Shown in pieces: positions 1-7,770 of a stretch of 22,663 nt of DNA. The position numbers and the translations under genes were made by a program. The DNA is from EsbW-18 sp033811555 (GTDB taxonomy: Bacteria > Patescibacteriota > Minisyncoccia > Phycocordibacterales > EsbW-18). The notes under the pieces were generated by a model that searched no databases, had not been told where the DNA came from, and was given only the letters and a program-made list of their open reading frames with translations. The DNA is taken from positions 1 to 22,663 of the forward strand of contig JAPXOG010000011.1 of the NCBI GenBank assembly GCA_033811555.1, in the 5' to 3' direction. Numbering within the stretch: the first letter of the stretch is position 1; each line of letters opens with the position of its first letter.

Positions 1-916
1 CAGACGTTGTTGAGAAGAAGTTGTTGACTGATTTCCAATAATTAGCAGATGTTGTGGAGAAGAAGTCGGTGACGGACTTCCAATAGTTGGCGGAGGTGGT
101 GGAGAACACCCCTCCTCCCATCAAAGGCCAAGAATATATACAATCTCCACCCAAACAAATCGCCGACGCTGATATAGCTGTGGTAGATGCGTAAGATGCT
201 GTCAAATTACCATAAAATGTAGCCCCTCCACTTACTTGGATAGAAGAAGATGAAAAAATATTTCCTGTTCTATCAATAAAAAATAAAGAATCTCCTAAAC
301 CATTTTGAATTTCAAAAATATTAGATATCTGTCCTGTTCGCGAGCGCAAAACCAATAGTTTAGACAATGTAGATGTTGCTTCTATATTTATTTGTGCCCC
401 TGCAAACGGTGTAGTCGTACCAAAAGAAGATGCGCTCTCACCCGAAACAGCTCTAGATAACTCTGCAAACGGAGATGAACCCACACGTTGACGAGGAGTT
501 AGAGTTTGAAAAACAATATTATTTGGAGAGACTTCTACCTGTAAGTAAATTTCTTTTTCGACGTTAAAATCAAAATCAAGAGGATCAGGAAACCCTGATG
601 CGATATCTCCAATATTGACATTAAACACACCTTCTCTGACCACAGAAGGAAATGATGACGGAGCGGCAGAAGGCCAAAGCCTTGTTCCTCCAGACTTCGC
701 ATCCCATATTGAAAACTTAAAATAATAAGTAGTACCTTCTCCACCAAGAAGATTCCCTGTACTGTCAGCTAGTCTACCTTGATACGAAATAACCGATGGG
801 GTGCCTGCGGCATTCAAGTAAAAGAAGGAAATAGCAAAATAAACGGACGCAAAAATAGCTCCAAAAACCAAAAACCTCGGCCTTCTTTTTCCTGCCACGT
901 TTAAACCTATATGCAT
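1..916 (-). CDS. Large secreted surface protein with 15-residue repeats (N-terminal part)
   Basis: The frame is open from an ATG at 916 to the left edge, giving 305 visible residues; the C-terminus lies outside the window. A basic start (KRRPR) is followed by one hydrophobic segment at about residues 14-36, a signal anchor or signal peptide. Next comes a segment beginning SVISYQGRLADSTGNLLGG, a type of opening seen in many CPR exported proteins. It is rich in Ser, Thr, Phe and Asn, and from about residue 271 it holds the repeat FSTTSANYWKSV(T/N)(D/N)F, two full copies and the start of a third. Such tandem arrays occur in large Parcubacteria surface or tail-fibre-like proteins. A weak purine-rich site (GAGAAGGG) lies upstream. 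I infer a cell-surface adhesin-like or fibrous role; the ligand is unknown. Confidence 0.8.
   Translation of the reverse strand, partial: MHIGLNVAGKRRPRFLVFGAIFASVYFAISFFYLNAAGTPSVISYQGRLADSTGNLLGGEGTTYYFKFSIWDAKSGGTRLWPSAAPSSFPSVVREGVFNVNIGDIASGFPDPLDFDFNVEKEIYLQVEVSPNNIVFQTLTPRQRVGSSPFAELSRAVSGESASSFGTTTPFAGAQINIEATSTLSKLLVLRSRTGQISNIFEIQNGLGDSLFFIDRTGNIFSSSSIQVSGGATFYGNLTASYASTTAISASAICLGGDCIYSWPLMGGGVFSTTSANYWKSVTDFFSTTSANYWKSVNNFFSTTS
17..106 (-). repeat. Tandem 45-base coding repeat (two full copies)
   Basis: Copy 1 (106-62) encodes FSTTSANYWKSVTDF and copy 2 (61-17) encodes FSTTSANYWKSVNNF. A third copy begins at 16 and leaves the window. The peptides match at 13 of 15 positions. Seven shared codons differ only at the third base, always C or G in copy 1 and A or T in copy 2. 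Confidence 0.85.
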
Positions 917-1055
917 TCTAAAACCCTTCTCCACCACCTCTGATAGAGAGCTCGGGTTATCTCTATTCTACCTTTGAAAATAAATGTTTTTTAACAAAAA
1001 TGTGGATAGCAAAACCACGATAAAGATCTAACTAGGCAACAACTTAAAATGCTTG

Positions 1056-2735
1056 CTACATCTTAAGCGGAGTAGGAATTCCCAACATATAAAGTCCCCT
1101 AGAGAGAACCGCCATTACCGCCCGCGTTACCGCAACATTATGTGAGGATTCTGGATTTTGCACATCAACTATTTTTTGTTGTGCATACCACGCATTAAAT
1201 TCTGACGAAAGCGCAACAAGATACTGTGTCACAACGCTAGGTTCTCTATTTTCGAGTGCTTCAACAATTTTCTCGGTAAACCTATCAATCATCCTCTCAA
1301 GAACCGTTGGATTTCCATTAATACGCACAACTGCAGTGATTTTTTCAGACAAAGCTTTTTCCAACACAGACCTGGCTCGAGTCAACGTATACTGCACATA
1401 AGGGCCTGAATCTCCTTCAAAAGATAAAGATTTTTCTTTATCAAAAACAATATTCCTACCCAACCCCTGTTTTAAAACCATATACTTTATGGCACCGACA
1501 GCTACCTCTTGAGCAATAATTTCAACATTTTCAACACCTCGATCAGAAACCTTTTCTTTGGCTCTGCTAATCATGTCCAACAAAAGTTCCTCTCCAGTAA
1601 TAATGTTCCCCTTTCGTGACGACATTTTGCCTGAAGGAACCACCATCATCCCATGATGAATATGAGTAAAAACTCCTTTATATTCTGGGCGTAATAACTC
1701 AAGTGCTTTAAAGACAACCGAAAAGTACTGTTCCTGTTCAACGGCAGTCACAGTTATTGATAGATCAAAAGTACTACGTTGTGTTTTAAGTATCGCTAGC
1801 CCTAACTCTTTTGTCTCATAAGTCGGCACTCCGTCTTTTGTAACAAATACCCGTGTATGAAGACCGTATCGCTCCCCTGGAAAAATGATGGCTCCTTCAC
1901 TCCGCTCGAAAATACGTTTCTCCAAACCCTCAGTGACTAGCGTCATTCCAAGCTCCCAAACTTCACTTTCAAAAAAATACAAATCAAACTGCGTCCCTAA
2001 AATCGAATAAAACTTTTCAAATGCAGCTAGTGTCGCCTCTCTACCTTTCGTATACATTTCCAAAATAGATGGATCGCGCTCATAAATCTTTTTATTAAGA
2101 TTAACAATCTCTTGTTGTGCTATTGTATCTGTCTCATACATCTCATGTCCGTATGCATATGCCTCGCCGATACCTGATATGTCATCAGGCATAACTCCCT
2201 TATGCAACATACCCCAAAGCGCCTTCGCAACGTGCAACCCGACATCACCCTGATAGTTTGCGCGCACCACTTTTGCACCGGCATATTCAAACATACGTGT
2301 TATCGCCTCACCGATAGAGTTACTCATAAGATGCCCTATATGGAATGGCTTAAACGGATTCGGTTGCGTGTATTCAACAAGCACCGTTTTACCATCAAAA
2401 ATACTCGTGCCACCCAAATTCTCTTCTTCTTCAAGCGCTCTACGTAGTGATGTTTCAAAAAAATCTTTTGTTAAAAAGATATTTACAAATCCAGGATCTG
2501 CAACTGAAACAGATGCTATATACGAAATATTTTTTTTAAGAATCAGTTCTGCTATGTGATCAGCTATCTCTCGCGGGTTTTTGCCGAGGCGCGAAGCGAT
2601 CGAAAGCGCCACAGGCGACGCCCAATCCCCATGCGACATATCTCCTGGACGTTCCAACACAATTGGCACATTAACTACCCCAAGCTCTGTGACAATATTT
2701 GTGATTTCTCGTAATATTATTTCCCGTTCATTCAT
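1056..2735 (-). CDS. argS: Arginyl-tRNA synthetase
   Basis: A class I aminoacyl-tRNA synthetase that charges tRNA-Arg in the cytoplasm. It has 559 residues, close to the family norm. An N-terminal Arg-tRNA-synthetase domain covers about residues 1-90. The HIGH signature is HIGH at 132-135 within PNPFKPFHIGH. The KMSKS-type loop is KMSSR at 370-374, followed by KGN. The DALR anticodon-binding domain fills roughly the last 120 residues. The ATG is 9 bases after the glyA stop, so it is the last gene of the thyX-tmk-glyA-argS run. No convincing terminator hairpin was seen in the 139 bases before the next gene on the same strand. Confidence 0.97.
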   Translation of the reverse strand: MNEREIILREITNIVTELGVVNVPIVLERPGDMSHGDWASPVALSIASRLGKNPREIADHIAELILKKNISYIASVSVADPGFVNIFLTKDFFETSLRRALEEEENLGGTSIFDGKTVLVEYTQPNPFKPFHIGHLMSNSIGEAITRMFEYAGAKVVRANYQGDVGLHVAKALWGMLHKGVMPDDISGIGEAYAYGHEMYETDTIAQQEIVNLNKKIYERDPSILEMYTKGREATLAAFEKFYSILGTQFDLYFFESEVWELGMTLVTEGLEKRIFERSEGAIIFPGERYGLHTRVFVTKDGVPTYETKELGLAILKTQRSTFDLSITVTAVEQEQYFSVVFKALELLRPEYKGVFTHIHHGMMVVPSGKMSSRKGNIITGEELLLDMISRAKEKVSDRGVENVEIIAQEVAVGAIKYMVLKQGLGRNIVFDKEKSLSFEGDSGPYVQYTLTRARSVLEKALSEKITAVVRINGNPTVLERMIDRFTEKIVEALENREPSVVTQYLVALSSEFNAWYAQQKIVDVQNPESSHNVAVTRAVMAVLSRGLYMLGIPTPLKM

Positions 2736-2744
2736 ACAATCAGT

Positions 2745-4004
2745 TTATACGAATCTGTCTGGAACTGGAAATCGATGTGCGATGTTTGTCACTTGTTTTT
2801 TTGTTAACATTTTATGCTTCTCATCCGATATGTTTTGCAACACTGATACCATACAGTTTGCAATCTCTGCACACTCTGACTCTTTAAATCCTCGCGTCGT
2901 TATAGCTGGAGTTCCAAAACGTATGCCTGATGGATCCAACGGCCTGCGAACATCATCTGGTATCACGTTTTTATTAACTGTAATTCCTATTTCATCTAGC
3001 GCTAACTCCGCCTCTGCTCCTGAAACACCAAGAGACCCAAACACATCTGCAAGAATAAGGTGATTTGATGTACCTCCTGTTATCAAACGTATTCCGTTTT
3101 TCATAAAAACATCGCCCATAGCTTGCGCATTTTTAAGCACTTGCAATGAGTAATCTCTAAACTTTGGATGCAAAGCCTCTCCAAACGCGACTGCTTTTGC
3201 CGCAATTACGTTCATATGCGGACCACCTTGCAGTCCAGGAAACACAGATTTGTCTATTTTTTTTGCAATATCTTCATTATCGCGGGTAAGAATCATACCT
3301 CCTCGAGGACCACGCAATGTTTTATGAGTTGTTGTTGTCAGTACATCAAAACCAAAATCAAACGGGTTCGTAACCGCCTTACCCGCAATGAGACCCGAAA
3401 TATGTGCTATATCCATAACTGCGTATGCGCCGACATCTCGCGCTATAGAAACAAATCTCGCATAATCAATTTCTCGCGGATACGATGAATAACCCGCCAA
3501 AAGTATTTTAGGTTTTTCACGTCTTGCTGTTTCGTGCAACGCATCATAATCTATCTCTCCTGTATCAATATTTTTCATTCCATAACGAACAAAACGGAAA
3601 ACTTTAGTTGCAGCAGTAACTGGGTGGCCGTGTGTGAGATGTCCGCCATGCGAAAGATCCATGCCTAGAACCGTATCCCCTGGATTAAGTAACGCAAAAT
3701 ACATTGCGATATTTGCTGGAGCTCCAGAGAGCGGCTGCACATTTACATACTTCGCATCAAAAAGTTCACGTGCCCGATTCATTGCGAGCCGTTCAACACC
3801 ATCAGTATTTTCCTGCCCACCGTAATATCGTCTACCAGGATATCCTTCTGAGTATTTATTAGTAAATACGGATCCTAGTGCCTCTCTCACAGCTTGAGAT
3901 ACATAATTTTCAGACGGAATGAGCTCAAGTCCGTCTTGTTGACGTTTTTCCTCTCGAGTAATACAGTCACCGAGTTCTTTGTCTTGTTGGTTAATATATA
4001 TCAT
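2745..4004 (-). CDS. glyA: Serine hydroxymethyltransferase
   Basis: A PLP enzyme that interconverts serine plus THF with glycine plus 5,10-methylene-THF, the one-carbon donor used by the neighbouring ThyX. The 419 residues match the family length. The PLP-binding lysine sits in TTTTHKTLRGPRGG, with Lys at about 228. Other conserved blocks are SENYVS near 31, YPGRRYYGG near 55 and the DIAHISGLI segment near 198. Its ATG overlaps the tmk stop by four bases (ATGA), a sign of translational coupling. Context points to methylene-THF supply for dTMP synthesis. Confidence 0.97.
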   Translation of the reverse strand: MIYINQQDKELGDCITREEKRQQDGLELIPSENYVSQAVREALGSVFTNKYSEGYPGRRYYGGQENTDGVERLAMNRARELFDAKYVNVQPLSGAPANIAMYFALLNPGDTVLGMDLSHGGHLTHGHPVTAATKVFRFVRYGMKNIDTGEIDYDALHETARREKPKILLAGYSSYPREIDYARFVSIARDVGAYAVMDIAHISGLIAGKAVTNPFDFGFDVLTTTTHKTLRGPRGGMILTRDNEDIAKKIDKSVFPGLQGGPHMNVIAAKAVAFGEALHPKFRDYSLQVLKNAQAMGDVFMKNGIRLITGGTSNHLILADVFGSLGVSGAEAELALDEIGITVNKNVIPDDVRRPLDPSGIRFGTPAITTRGFKESECAEIANCMVSVLQNISDEKHKMLTKKQVTNIAHRFPVPDRFV

Positions 4005-4591
4005 ACGTTAAAAAGTAATTTCACACGCGCCCAAATATTCTCATGAACTTCTTCGCGGGTCTTATTTGCTTGAACCTTATACCAACCTAGACGATCTGCT
4101 AATTCCTGATGAACTTCGCGTACACGTTCAGTCAATACATCATCAGTTTCGTGTTTGTGTATACTCTCACGCCCTTCTAAAAAACGATCTCCTTCTATAA
4201 GTATCGCACAATCCTCTACTAGCAAATGCTTATTAAGATTTTCCAAAAAACCAGCTTCTACTTCCGCGCCAATACCCCATGCAAGCCCCGTTCCAATATA
4301 ATCTTCAACTACAATCCACTCTCCTTTCTCAATACGCCTACGTAGATGTTCATCATATTGCGTTCTATTTAAAATCTGAACAATTTGAAATTCTCGAGAA
4401 GAAAGTTCTAGAGGATTTCCTCCTCGCAAATATGCTTCTATCTCCAGCCCTGAAGGCACTAAATCATATATAGGATATTTTAGATAATGAGCATTTTTTC
4501 CACCACGAGAAAGGCGTTCAACTAATAGCTTTGCCTGAGTCGTCTTGCCTAGATTGTTGACTCCGTACAGTGCGATAAGTTTCCCGCGCAT
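4001..4591 (-). CDS. tmk: Thymidylate kinase (divergent)
   Basis: Predicted to phosphorylate dTMP to dTDP. I chose the ATG at 4591 because it lies one base after the thyX stop (TAG-T-ATG); this gives 196 residues. A longer in-frame reading would overlap thyX by 80 bases. The P-loop is GVNNLGKTT at residues 10-18. The usual DR(Y/F/H) motif is replaced by VVVEDYIGTGLAWG at about 95-108, so the Arg that normally contacts the phosphate is not at its standard place. A lid-like Arg/Lys-rich segment follows. Operon position directly after thyX and before glyA strongly supports dTMP kinase. A related deoxynucleoside or nucleotide kinase is the alternative. Confidence 0.85.
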   Translation of the reverse strand: MRGKLIALYGVNNLGKTTQAKLLVERLSRGGKNAHYLKYPIYDLVPSGLEIEAYLRGGNPLELSSREFQIVQILNRTQYDEHLRRRIEKGEWIVVEDYIGTGLAWGIGAEVEAGFLENLNKHLLVEDCAILIEGDRFLEGRESIHKHETDDVLTERVREVHQELADRLGWYKVQANKTREEVHENIWARVKLLFNV

Positions 4592-4592
4592 A

Positions 4593-5510
4593 CTATTCAA
4601 TGAGATTAAGTAATTTAAATTTCTCAATACACTCCTCTGTCTCTCGTTTATTTTTAAGACGATCAAATACAATCTCGCGAGCTATTTTTTCTTTCATTGG
4701 AAAACTATGTTTTTGCAACAATTCTTTTTCTGGTCCAGATATATGCATGCCGTTACAAACATAATCTTCAAAGGCCTCATAAGCCAGTGGCACTGCGTCA
4801 CGAATAATGCGAGCAAGAGCATCAGCATACACACGGATTTCATATTGGGCATGCGGATCCATACGCAGACGCAAAAAATGCATTAGATTGTGCAAGTCAA
4901 TTTTCCAATACCATTGCGTATAGTTTGCAACCGAAAGACCAATACGCGACAACTCACGCGACAAATTAATGTCGGGTTCCAAAAAACGCTGATAAGTCGC
5001 AAACGAATGTTCGTATTCTTCCTTAAGCATGTGCAACACTAATTTCTGGTGTTCTGTAGAAAGTTCGTCCCCTCGTCCTTGGCGATTTTGAACAGACTGT
5101 TTACGCAACGCACCTGCCTCGGGTAGATAAAATTCATTGAGCATCTCCGAATATCTCCCTGAGTATTCATTTACATTTGCAGTACGATGTCGGATCCACT
5201 GCCGTGCAACAAAAATCGGCATCTTCGCATGAAACTTGAACTCAACCATTTCAAACGGTGTCGTATGGTGGTGTCGTCGCAAATATCTTATTAACCCTCG
5301 ATCTTCATTTACCGTTTTGGTTCCCTTTCCATAAGAAACACGCGCAGCTTGAGTTATAGAAGCATCATCACCCATGTAATCAACCAAATACACAAAGCCA
5401 TGATCAAGACATCTTATTGGTTTTCCAAGCCATCGCTCTGCACCTCGACTAACAGGTCTATACGTCTTTATCTGTTTTGTGTATAAACGGCGCGATGTTT
5501 TTTTTGTCAT
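4593..5510 (-). CDS. thyX: FAD-dependent thymidylate synthase ThyX
   Basis: Makes dTMP from dUMP using methylene-THF, NAD(P)H and FAD. The signature RHRTANVNEYSGRY at residues 107-120 matches the ThyX motif RHRxxSxNExSxRY, with Ala at the first Ser position, a variation found in other members. It has 305 residues, on the long side for ThyX (about 220-250), with extra sequence at both ends. It is the first gene of the thyX-tmk-glyA-argS operon and is divergent from dcd, which makes the precursor. No clear Shine-Dalgarno site precedes the ATG. An AT-rich stretch directly upstream could hold a -10 box, but I could not assign a -35 box. Confidence 0.96.
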   Translation of the reverse strand: MTKKTSRRLYTKQIKTYRPVSRGAERWLGKPIRCLDHGFVYLVDYMGDDASITQAARVSYGKGTKTVNEDRGLIRYLRRHHHTTPFEMVEFKFHAKMPIFVARQWIRHRTANVNEYSGRYSEMLNEFYLPEAGALRKQSVQNRQGRGDELSTEHQKLVLHMLKEEYEHSFATYQRFLEPDINLSRELSRIGLSVANYTQWYWKIDLHNLMHFLRLRMDPHAQYEIRVYADALARIIRDAVPLAYEAFEDYVCNGMHISGPEKELLQKHSFPMKEKIAREIVFDRLKNKRETEECIEKFKLLNLIE

Positions 5511-5581
5511 AACTTATTATTTACTATGAGTAAGTAGTGTTTGCCACGACAAAAATACCACTGTAATTTCTCAAGACAAAA

Positions 5582-5617
5582 TTTGCATCTGTGGATAGAC
5601 GCGTTATTATTTTGCCT
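5582..5617 (+). promoter_or_regulatory. dcd promoter, likely leaderless transcript
   Basis: TTTGCA (5582-5587), a 17-base spacer, TATTAT (5605-5610), then exactly 7 bases to the ATG at 5618. A start point 7 bases after the -10 box would fall on the A of ATG. No Shine-Dalgarno site is present. Confidence 0.6.
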
Positions 5618-6310
5618 ATGGCATTTTCCAATAAGAGAATACTTGAAGAAATTGAGAAAGGAACGATAGTCATCGATCCTTTTATCCCAGAAAATCTATC
5701 AACGTCAAGCTACGACGTAACCCTCGGCGAACAGTATTTTGTTGAACAACAACCCAGTCGTTTTCAAAACATATACAACATATACGACAAACGAGATGTG
5801 CAACGCGTATGGGGCACAAAAGCATTACGTGCAAAAACTGCGCGAGAACTTTTTGCACATTATAAATTTGATTTTGAAGGCATTGCGCCTGAAGACAAAG
5901 TCATACTCCTCTCCCCTGGAGAAACTATTCTTGCTCATACGGAAGAATTTATTGGGGGCAGAGAAACTGTCACAACAATGATGAAAGCTCGATCGTCGCT
6001 AGGTAGAAATTTCATTGAAGTGTGTAAATGCGCTGGATGGGGAGATGTAGGCTATGTCAATCGCTGGACGATGGAAATCACAAATAATTCGACACACTAT
6101 TCTATCCCGCTTGTTGTCGGTCGACGTATTGCACAAATAATATTTTTTGAGACCGGCCCAATACTCAAAAAAAATGAGGATTACACCAAAACTGGCAAGT
6201 ATCAAACCACACAAACTCTGGCTAAACTTAAACGTGAATGGAATCCAGAAATGATGATTCCAAAAATGTATCTAGATCGTGAAGTTAAAAAAGCAAAAAA
6301 GCGCCGTTAA
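5618..6310 (+). CDS. dcd: dCTP deaminase / dUTPase-fold protein
   Basis: Member of the trimeric dUTPase/dCTP deaminase family; it supplies dUTP or dUMP for ThyX. The ATG at 5618 gives 230 residues. A GTG nine codons upstream lies inside the promoter and was not used. Visible motifs are KARSSLGR at 123-130 (nucleotide-binding RSSLxR), GWGDVGY at 140-146, and TMEITN with Glu at 153, where deaminases carry the catalytic Glu. A TGKYQ segment near 192-196 resembles the closing C-terminal lid. It is longer than E. coli Dcd (193 residues), with extra sequence at about 45-90. Whether it is mono- or bifunctional (Dcd-Dut) cannot be told by eye. Confidence 0.9.
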   Translation: MAFSNKRILEEIEKGTIVIDPFIPENLSTSSYDVTLGEQYFVEQQPSRFQNIYNIYDKRDVQRVWGTKALRAKTARELFAHYKFDFEGIAPEDKVILLSPGETILAHTEEFIGGRETVTTMMKARSSLGRNFIEVCKCAGWGDVGYVNRWTMEITNNSTHYSIPLVVGRRIAQIIFFETGPILKKNEDYTKTGKYQTTQTLAKLKREWNPEMMIPKMYLDREVKKAKKRR

Positions 6311-6325
6311 GCGCTTTTTCTTTTT
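6295..6325. terminator. Bidirectional terminator between dcd and rplK
   Basis: Stem AAAAAGCGC / GCGCTTTTT with a six-base loop CGTTAA that contains the dcd stop codon. T-runs follow on both strands, so it can end both convergent genes. Confidence 0.85.
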
Positions 6326-6339
6326 TACGTATTAAGATA

Positions 6340-6759
6340 TTATTTTACTTCAATTCCCATTGACCGCGCTGTCCCTTCAACTATTCTAATCGCTGCATCT
6401 ATATCATGCGCATTAAGATCTGCCATTTTTCGCTCAGCGATTTCCTTCACTTGTGCCTTAGTAACCTTCCCAACATGCTTAAACGGATTACTTGAACCTT
6501 TTTCAACTCCTGCTGCTTTAGCAAGCAAGCTAGCCGCTGGCGGACTCTTGAGAATAAAATCATAACTGCGATCTTCAAAGACAGTAAGCTGAACCGATAC
6601 CGTCTCTCCCTTCATTTCTTGTGTAGCAGTATTGAACTTATTAACAAAATCGCCTATGTTCACTCCTGCTTGACCCAAAGTTGCACCCAATGGCGGAGCG
6701 GGCGTTGCAGCTCCTCCTGCTATCTGTAACTTCAATGTTTTTAGAACTTTTTTTGCCAT
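6340..6759 (-). CDS. rplK: 50S ribosomal protein L11
   Basis: uL11 binds the GTPase-centre region of 23S rRNA and takes part in factor-dependent GTP hydrolysis. Its 139 residues match the family. The N-terminal domain contains PPLGATLGQAGVNIGDF (compare PPVGPALGQxGVNI), and the C-terminal rRNA-binding domain ends with RSMGIEV. It lies 113 bases after nusG. A possible internal promoter (TTGAGA, 17 bases, TTAAAT at 6805-6810) lies in that gap. No Shine-Dalgarno site was seen. In most bacteria rplA follows directly; here a terminator and the convergent dcd follow instead. Confidence 0.97.
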   Translation of the reverse strand: MAKKVLKTLKLQIAGGAATPAPPLGATLGQAGVNIGDFVNKFNTATQEMKGETVSVQLTVFEDRSYDFILKSPPAASLLAKAAGVEKGSSNPFKHVGKVTKAQVKEIAERKMADLNAHDIDAAIRIVEGTARSMGIEVK

Positions 6760-6872
6760 AATTTGATGATGGTTTTGAAACCCGAATATCGAATACGAGG
6801 TATCATTTAATCATACATTTTAAAGAATCTCAAGTCGTATATAATTCTGATATTCGTATCTGCTCTGTAGTT

Positions 6873-7421
6873 TTATATTTTTTTAACCTGTAAAAAATCT
6901 AGTTCAACGGGTGTCTCGCGACCAAACATAGAAACTAGTATTTTTACTTTTCCTCGTTGACGATCAACTTCTGAAACACGCCCCTCAAACTCCTTAAAAG
7001 GCCCGTCGATAATAGTAACGCGATCCTCAATCTCAAAATCTATGAGGTGCATCGGAATATCTGATTGCATTCTGCCAAACAGCTCATCTATCTCATCTTG
7101 TCGCAGAGGTACTGGCTGAATGCCAGATCCAACAAAACCCGTCACACGAGGAGTATTGCGAACTACGTACCACGAATCGTCTGTCACTATCATATCCACT
7201 AGCACATATCCTGGATAAATCTTTTCTTCTTCTTCCACACGCTTGCCTCGTTTCACTTTTATTTTTTTCTCAGTTGGAACAAGGACATTAAAAATTTTGT
7301 CTTCCATTCCCAATGACTCAACTCGCTGTTTTAAATTGCGTACTACCGCATCTTCATATCCAGCGTATGTATGAATGGCGTACCAATGCCGCCCCTGTTC
7401 TTGTTGTTTTTGTGTATTCAT
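6873..7421 (-). CDS. nusG: Transcription termination/antitermination factor NusG
   Basis: NusG binds RNA polymerase and links it to Rho or the ribosome. The 182 residues match the family. The NGN domain covers about 10-120, starting RHWYAIHTYAGYED. A KOW domain is at about 130-180, with the segment VTIIDGPFKEFEGRV. A Lys/Glu-rich segment (KKIKVKRGKRVEEEEK) in the NGN domain precedes the usual YPGYVLV block. The ATG is 9 bases after secE, the classic secE-nusG-rplK order. Confidence 0.97.
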   Translation of the reverse strand: MNTQKQQEQGRHWYAIHTYAGYEDAVVRNLKQRVESLGMEDKIFNVLVPTEKKIKVKRGKRVEEEEKIYPGYVLVDMIVTDDSWYVVRNTPRVTGFVGSGIQPVPLRQDEIDELFGRMQSDIPMHLIDFEIEDRVTIIDGPFKEFEGRVSEVDRQRGKVKILVSMFGRETPVELDFLQVKKI

Positions 7422-7430
7422 ATCTATGCA

Positions 7431-7613
7431 TTACAAAACAAATGTTTCAACTACCCTACTAAACGCCCAGTCAAGCGCTCCTAGATATACCGCCGTTGCA
7501 ATTGAGATAACAACGACAATCGCAGTAAAAACGATCGCCTGTCGGCGTGTTGGCCACGAAACGTGCTTTAGCTCCGTCCGTGTGTCTTTTAGATATTGTA
7601 CGAATCGACTCAT
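7431..7613 (-). CDS. secE: Preprotein translocase subunit SecE
   Basis: The small single-span SecE form that clamps SecY. Sixty residues: an amphipathic helix with the conserved ELKHVSWPTRRQ motif at about 14-25, then a transmembrane segment at about 27-50. It opens the secE-nusG-rplK unit and has its own promoter upstream. Confidence 0.95.
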   Translation of the reverse strand: MSRFVQYLKDTRTELKHVSWPTRRQAIVFTAIVVVISIATAVYLGALDWAFSRVVETFVL

Positions 7614-7625
7614 ATTTTTGTGGTA

Positions 7626-7648
7626 CTTAAAAACCCCTTTCGGGGGCT
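7626..7648 (-). terminator. Terminator-like hairpin in the secE leader
   Basis: CCCC-GAAA-GGGG stem followed by TTTTTAAG on the minus strand, just ahead of secE. It begins about 8-10 bases after the predicted start point of the secE promoter. It could terminate secD-secF read-through, act as an attenuator, or stabilise the 5' end. Confidence 0.65.
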
Positions 7649-7662
7649 GTTGTTACATATCA

Positions 7663-7691
7663 ATAATACTCCCCTCTTTCCTGCACGTCAA
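7663..7691 (-). promoter_or_regulatory. secE-nusG-rplK promoter
   Basis: TTGACG (7691-7686), a 17-base spacer, and TATTAT (7668-7663). This is near consensus and lies 50 bases upstream of the secE ATG. Confidence 0.8.
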
Positions 7692-7770
7692 GGACAAAAA
7701 GAATGTAACAATGAAAACCAATCGTCACGCAAAATAACGAGAGCAAATAATAAACAACAAGAACGATAAT

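Noticed and set aside
5591..5617. GTG start for dcd at 5591
   Set aside because: It lies between the -35 and -10 boxes of the best promoter, and family alignment starts at the ATG at 5618.
6783..6856. CGAATATC/GATATTCG inverted repeat upstream of rplK as a regulatory hairpin
   Set aside because: Eight base pairs with a loop near 58 bases in AT-rich DNA is weak evidence.
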